Assembly (NCBI GenBank): GCA_946222885.1
Contig: CAMIAK010000004.1
Coordinates: 1-64,000 of the forward strand
From: an uncultured Nesterenkonia sp.
GTDB taxonomy: Bacteria > Actinomycetota > Actinomycetes > Actinomycetales > Micrococcaceae
Length of the DNA stretch: 64,000 nt
Direction: 5' to 3'
Part shown: piece after piece, positions 60,901 through 64,000 of the stretch
How the letters are laid out: every line of letters starts with the position of its first letter
Position numbering within the stretch: the stretch's first letter is position 1
Notes under the pieces: model-generated
What the model was told of the DNA's origin: nothing
Seen by the model: only the letters and a program-made list of their open reading frames with translations
The model's database searches: none
Made by a program: the position numbers and the translations under genes

Positions 60901-62852
60901 TGAAGTCGCACTTCGCCCAGCTGGGCACCGACACCCAGAGCGAGGAGTTCACGGTCGTCGCCGTCGGGGACATGGGGGGAGACGTCTTCGGCAACGGCAT
61001 GCTGCTCTCCGAGCACATCCGGCTGGTGGCCGCCTTCAACCACCTGCACATCTTCATCGACCCGGATCCCGACGCCGCTGCCTCCTTCCAGGAGCGCAAG
61101 CGGCTGTTCACCGCGGAGCGCTCCGGCTGGGACGCCTATGACACCTCGCTGATCTCCGCAGGCGGCGGGGTCTTCTCCCGCACCGCCAAGAGCATCGAGA
61201 TCACCCCGCAGATGCGTGAGCGCTTCGACCTGCCGGCCGAGGCGGAGAGCATGTCGCCGCCGGAGCTGCTCAACGCACTGCTGCGGTCCCCGGCGGACCT
61301 CTTCTACAACGGGGGCATCGGCACCTATGTGAAGGCCTCCACGGAGTCCCATGAGGAGGTCGGGGACCGGGCGAACAACGCCATCCGCGTGGACGGCTCA
61401 CAGCTGCGCGTCAAGGTCGTCGGCGAGGGCGGCAACCTCGGGCTGACCCAGGCCGGGCGCATCGAGGCCGCCCAGCGCGGAGTCCTGCTGAACACCGACG
61501 CCATCGACAACTCGGCCGGCGTCGACTCCTCGGACCACGAGGTCAACATCAAGATCCTGCTCGACCAGCTCATCGACTCCGGACATCTGCAGGCCGGGGA
61601 GCGCACCGAGCTGCTGCGCTCGATGACCGAGGACGTGGCCCGCCATGTCCTGCAGACCAACAAGGACCAGAACGTCCTGCTGCTCACCGAGAGGCAGCGG
61701 CTGGGGGAGTGGTCTCCCAGCTTCAAGCGCCTCATGAGCTGGCTGGAGGAGACCGCCGGGCTGGACCGCCGGCTGGAGGTGCTGCCCTCGGAGGATGAGC
61801 TGGAGCGCCGTGCCGACGCCGGGGAGCAGGCCCTCACCTCCCCGGAGCTCTCCGTGCTGGCCGCCTACTCCAAGATCCAGCTCAAGGCGGCCCTGGTGGA
61901 CTCCGCGCTGCCCGACGACGAATGGTTCGGATCCACTCTGGAGAGCTATTTCCCGAACCAGCTCACCGGGCGCTTCGCCGAGGAGCTTCCGCGGCACCCG
62001 CTGCAGCGGCAGATCATCGCCAACGTGGTCGCCAACGACGTCATCAATATGGGCGGCGCCGCCTTTGTCTTCCGGGCCATGGAGGAGACCTTCGCCGCCG
62101 AGGAGCAGGTGGTCAGAGCCTTCGTCTCGGTCCGCGAGCTGTTCCGGCTGGACGAGTTCGACGCCGCCATGCGTGAGCTGCCCGTCTCCTTCCCGCGGGA
62201 CCGCTGGGCGCTGATCTACCTGGATATGCGGCGCCTGCTGGACCGGGCGGTCCGCTGGTTCGTGAATCACGTCGCTCGCGGCACCACCGTGCGCGAGGAT
62301 GTGGAGACCTTCGCCGAGCACATCTCCGGGCTCTACGGGAACATCGCCGGCCACCTGCAGGGCGAGGACCGCCGCCGGGTCGAGGCCAAGCGGGAGGAGG
62401 CGCTCGCCGAGGGCATGGGGGAGCAGCTGGCCGCCTGGGTCTCCGAACTCTTCGAGGCCTTCTCGCTGCTCGACATCGCCGCACTGGCCCGCGAGCAGGA
62501 CTGCGCCGCAGAAGATGTGGCCGGCGTCTATTACGCCGTCTATGCCGAGTTCCAGGTGGACAGCCTGCTGGACCGCATCACCCGCCTCTCCCGCCTGGAC
62601 AAGTGGCAGGCGCTGGCCCGCGGGGCCCAGCGCGACGAGCTCTACTACGCAGTCCGGGAGATCACCGAGTCGGTGCTGCTCTCCACCGGCCCCGGCACCC
62701 CGGAGCAGCGGCTGGAGGAGTGGAAGCAGGCCAACCACGCCAAGCTGGACCGTGCCGAGCGGCTGATGGCCGAGGTGGACGAGCTCGACGCCGACAACAT
62801 CGCCTCGCTGACCGTGCTGCTGCGCCATCTGCGCGGCCTCATCGGAGCCTGA
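57927..62852 (+). CDS. Large NAD-specific glutamate dehydrogenase (GDH-180 type)
   Basis: 1,641 residues, the length of the four-domain GDH-180 family. It oxidises glutamate to 2-oxoglutarate and ammonia with NAD. An N-terminal third with ACT-like regulatory modules (IVLVVTDDMPYLVDSVTAEV) precedes the catalytic core: GGLRWSDRQEDFRTEVLGLV, MVKNSVIVPSGAKGGFY with the catalytic lysines, and a Rossmann part (VVGEGGNLGLTQAGRIE). A long C-terminal helical region follows. A weakly conserved acidic insertion (about 895-920, SSGSEGAQEEKDG) interrupts the core. GAGAGAGCAGG precedes ATG 57927. It is not a CoA- or hydroxymethyl-binding enzyme. Confidence 0.95.
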   Translation: MPGEKTLWTADGDSLEKLTEAYYSHISREDLWSVSGQEQVERVRAHLELAESRTGAEPKAAVVTVGRRSIVLVVTDDMPYLVDSVTAEVTRNGHAMAMVVHPILLTSRTRQDRRLTAVKSVPAPERGLSSGDTQTLPDITALLADENRTALESWIAVEIDQVLDEEASQRLVEGLYQVLEDVKNSHRDQERMIARARGAAGLLREAEDLEDSDEAADLLDWMAGGNFLFLGYREYEPAGSGDDVSQWAPVSGTGLGVLAERSGQGALERSAEFLEDQPGRRPEESHGLVITKANSRSTVRRRTYMDYVAVKTYAPDGTVRGERRFVGLFSQRAYTESIVNIPLLRHRATQLLERSGFTPESHSGSDLLQILETYPRNELLQMSIEEIEEIAWQILHLQERRRVKLFLRKDLYGRFMTALVYLPRDRYNTAVRRRVEQELLRHIDADSIDFNVRLTESVLARVFFRIRLRQDQQGEEVMAISEDELERRLARAIRSWSEGIAQEAQERYSADAAQRIAHRWGEAFPDDYRVLYEIPDALGDIAQFETLEAEHGQQRTPSGSPVPRMWFYPPQQEDDAAHMRVKLYLTEPKTLSETLPVLDAFGLSILDERSYTLNCADGSTFHLYDLGLCYPTGVDPHTTIDLFKEAYTAVLAGRAESDIFSRLVLRLGLGIGDVIVLRAYAHYMRQLGISHSFDFMADALLQNPAVTRALIAYFRVRFDPDPELPEGQDRQEAMEQARSAVKAALEEVPTLDADRVLSTFLNLIDSTQRTNAYQGRDWLSLKLTPATIDAAPQPRPAHEVWVYSPQVEGVHLRFDKVARGGLRWSDRQEDFRTEVLGLVKAQMVKNSVIVPSGAKGGFYAKQLPDPAQDRGAWFEAGREAYKVFIRGLLDITDQQVSRVPENPEDSSGSEGAQEEKDGKIRIIPPQDVVRHDGDDAYLVVAADKGTATFSDTANGISQEYGHWLGDAFASGGSVGYDHKAMGITARGAWESVKSHFAQLGTDTQSEEFTVVAVGDMGGDVFGNGMLLSEHIRLVAAFNHLHIFIDPDPDAAASFQERKRLFTAERSGWDAYDTSLISAGGGVFSRTAKSIEITPQMRERFDLPAEAESMSPPELLNALLRSPADLFYNGGIGTYVKASTESHEEVGDRANNAIRVDGSQLRVKVVGEGGNLGLTQAGRIEAAQRGVLLNTDAIDNSAGVDSSDHEVNIKILLDQLIDSGHLQAGERTELLRSMTEDVARHVLQTNKDQNVLLLTERQRLGEWSPSFKRLMSWLEETAGLDRRLEVLPSEDELERRADAGEQALTSPELSVLAAYSKIQLKAALVDSALPDDEWFGSTLESYFPNQLTGRFAEELPRHPLQRQIIANVVANDVINMGGAAFVFRAMEETFAAEEQVVRAFVSVRELFRLDEFDAAMRELPVSFPRDRWALIYLDMRRLLDRAVRWFVNHVARGTTVREDVETFAEHISGLYGNIAGHLQGEDRRRVEAKREEALAEGMGEQLAAWVSELFEAFSLLDIAALAREQDCAAEDVAGVYYAVYAEFQVDSLLDRITRLSRLDKWQALARGAQRDELYYAVREITESVLLSTGPGTPEQRLEEWKQANHAKLDRAERLMAEVDELDADNIASLTVLLRHLRGLIGA

Positions 62853-62865
62853 GGAGCGGCGGCCC

Positions 62866-64000
62866 ATGGCGATCTACGAGGATCCGCTGCAGAGCAACCG
62901 TCATATCTCCGAGCGGGATGTGGAGTGGCTGCACGCTCTGGTGGGGGACTGGCAGCTGCTCTCCGACCTGGCCTTCTCCGATGTGGTGCTGTGGTTCCCC
63001 GCCACGGAGGAGGGGTTCCTCTCCGCGCAGGAGCGCTCCTTCATCGCCCTGGCCCAGGCCCGGCCCTCCACCACCCAGACGCTGATCCACCGCGACGTCG
63101 TCGGGGACCGCATCCGCGCGGACCTGAAGCCCATGGTGGAGCGGGCCTGGTCGGCGCAGGTGGTCACCAACTCCTCAGATCAGGGGCAGCCCTCCCCGGC
63201 GCGGATGCGTGTGCAGGCGATCCCGCTGGTCCGGTCCGGCCGGACCTTGGCGGTCATCACCCTGCACTTCTCAGTGGCCGCTCTGCGGACCCCCTCCCGG
63301 CTGGAGCTGACCTACCGGCGGTGCGCCGACGACCTGCTGGCCATGGTCTCCGAGGGCCGCTGGCCCGACACCGCCCTGGAGTTCACCGGCTACAGCGGAG
63401 CGCCGCGGGTGGGGGACGGGCTGCTCCGGCTGGATGCTCAGGGGGAGATCACCTTCGCCAGCCCCAACGCCGTCTCCGCCCTGCTGCGCCTGGGAGTCTC
63501 CGACGCCCTGGAGGGCCGCTCGCTGGCCAGCATCGGCGCTGAGCTGCAGCGGGCCACCGGGGTCGCGGTGGACGAGTCTCAGCCGCTGATGCTCACCGGC
63601 CGACGGGCGATGCGAGCCGAGCTGGAGGCCCACGGGGCCACGGTGACCCTGCGCTCCATCCCGCTCTACCGGGGCCAGGAGCGGTTCGCCGCCCTGGTGC
63701 TGTGCCGCGACGTGACGGAGCTGCGCCGCCGGGACAAGCAGCTGATGAGCAAGGACGCCACCATCAAGGAGATCCACCACCGGGTGAAGAACAATCTCCA
63801 GACGGTCTCCGCCCTGCTGCGGATGCAGACGCGCCGCATGGACTCCCCGGAGGGCCGGCACGGCCTCGAACGGGCCATGCGCCGGGTCGAGACCATTGCG
63901 ATGGTCCATGACTCCCTCTCCCAGGGACTGGAGGAGAGCGTGGACGTCGACGAGCTCATGCGCCGCCAGCTGCGGCTGGCCGCAGAGATGGCACAGTCTG
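62866..64000 (+). CDS. pdtaS: PdtaS-type sensor histidine kinase, 3' end beyond the window
   Basis: 378 residues are visible from ATG 62866, 13 bp after the dehydrogenase stop (GGAGCGG upstream). A GAF-like N-terminal domain (about 1-140) and a PAS-like domain (about 180-300, LLRLDAQGEITFASPNAVSA) precede a HisKA_2 box (IKEIHHRVKNNLQTVSALLR), whose first histidine is the phosphoacceptor. The ATPase domain lies past the window. PdtaS is a soluble cytoplasmic kinase that signals to the ANTAR RNA-binding regulator PdtaR; no pdtaR is visible here. Confidence 0.93.
   Translation, partial: MAIYEDPLQSNRHISERDVEWLHALVGDWQLLSDLAFSDVVLWFPATEEGFLSAQERSFIALAQARPSTTQTLIHRDVVGDRIRADLKPMVERAWSAQVVTNSSDQGQPSPARMRVQAIPLVRSGRTLAVITLHFSVAALRTPSRLELTYRRCADDLLAMVSEGRWPDTALEFTGYSGAPRVGDGLLRLDAQGEITFASPNAVSALLRLGVSDALEGRSLASIGAELQRATGVAVDESQPLMLTGRRAMRAELEAHGATVTLRSIPLYRGQERFAALVLCRDVTELRRRDKQLMSKDATIKEIHHRVKNNLQTVSALLRMQTRRMDSPEGRHGLERAMRRVETIAMVHDSLSQGLEESVDVDELMRRQLRLAAEMAQS

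Noticed and set aside
57609..61352. 1,247-codon open frame antisense to the glutamate dehydrogenase
   Set aside because: Its composition is the mirror of a G+C-rich codon pattern (Val/Gly/Leu/Asp/His-rich, no domain); the sense frame has full family motifs.

Overview
The window is chromosomal DNA of a high-G+C actinobacterium. Gene content and order point to the Micrococcaceae (Arthrobacter or Nesterenkonia type): mtrA-mtrB-lpqB-comF-hpf-secA, an UvrD2 with tetracysteine and HRDC modules, a UPF0182 protein, pdxS-pdxT, a giant NAD-glutamate dehydrogenase and a PdtaS-type kinase. Many exported proteins carry long strongly acidic stretches. This would suit a salt- or alkali-tolerant genus such as Nesterenkonia, but that is inference.

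Layout. 1-1058 is the right part of an IS3-family element, followed by four 23-bp direct repeats that look like the end of another mobile element (1096-1187). 1236-14002 holds an MFS exporter and the conserved cluster around uvrD2: a phosphotransferase with a Ser-Ala-Arg repeat tail, uvrD2, a YgjP-type metalloprotein, a ThiF-like protein, a DUF2342 protein, a PDZ-S16 protein and UPF0182. The initiator tRNA follows at 14108, then a gene-free stretch with a large palindrome that resembles part of that tRNA. 14569-20621 has a LysR/EamA pair and small envelope proteins and lipoproteins. 20656-26507 has pdxST, pspA, a coiled-coil partner that lacks the usual TPM domain, and an HtrA-like protease with an acidic insertion. 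26522-32321 has a PIG-L deacetylase, an RraA-like protein, a lipoprotein plus PKD-like secreted protein lying across a sharp G+C drop, an ECF sigma factor fused to its own membrane anti-sigma domain, and trmL.

32420-38836 has a DnaJ protein, a cysteine desulfurase, a lipoprotein/OmpA-like pair with its own well-formed promoter, a MetE-like protein, chorismate mutase and mnmA. The desulfurase can supply sulfur to MnmA for tRNA thiolation. 38883-44405 is a five-gene MoxR/DUF58 operon, divergent from mtrAB-lpqB-comF-hpf-secA (44505-53211), which joins envelope stress sensing, ribosome hibernation and protein export. 53224-57880 is a set of small actinobacterial genes (Rv3235-like, LysM, winged-helix protein, SAF/CpaB-like, CpaE-like). 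The window ends with the glutamate dehydrogenase and, 13 bp on, a truncated PdtaS-type histidine kinase.

The least ordinary items are the sigma/anti-sigma fusion (30062-31702), the lipoprotein/OmpA pair with an operator-like palindrome (34829-36254), the G+C-shifted lipoprotein/PKD cassette (28063-29816), the 23-bp repeats, and the tRNA-like palindrome. I saw no CRISPR array, prophage or recognisable defence island.
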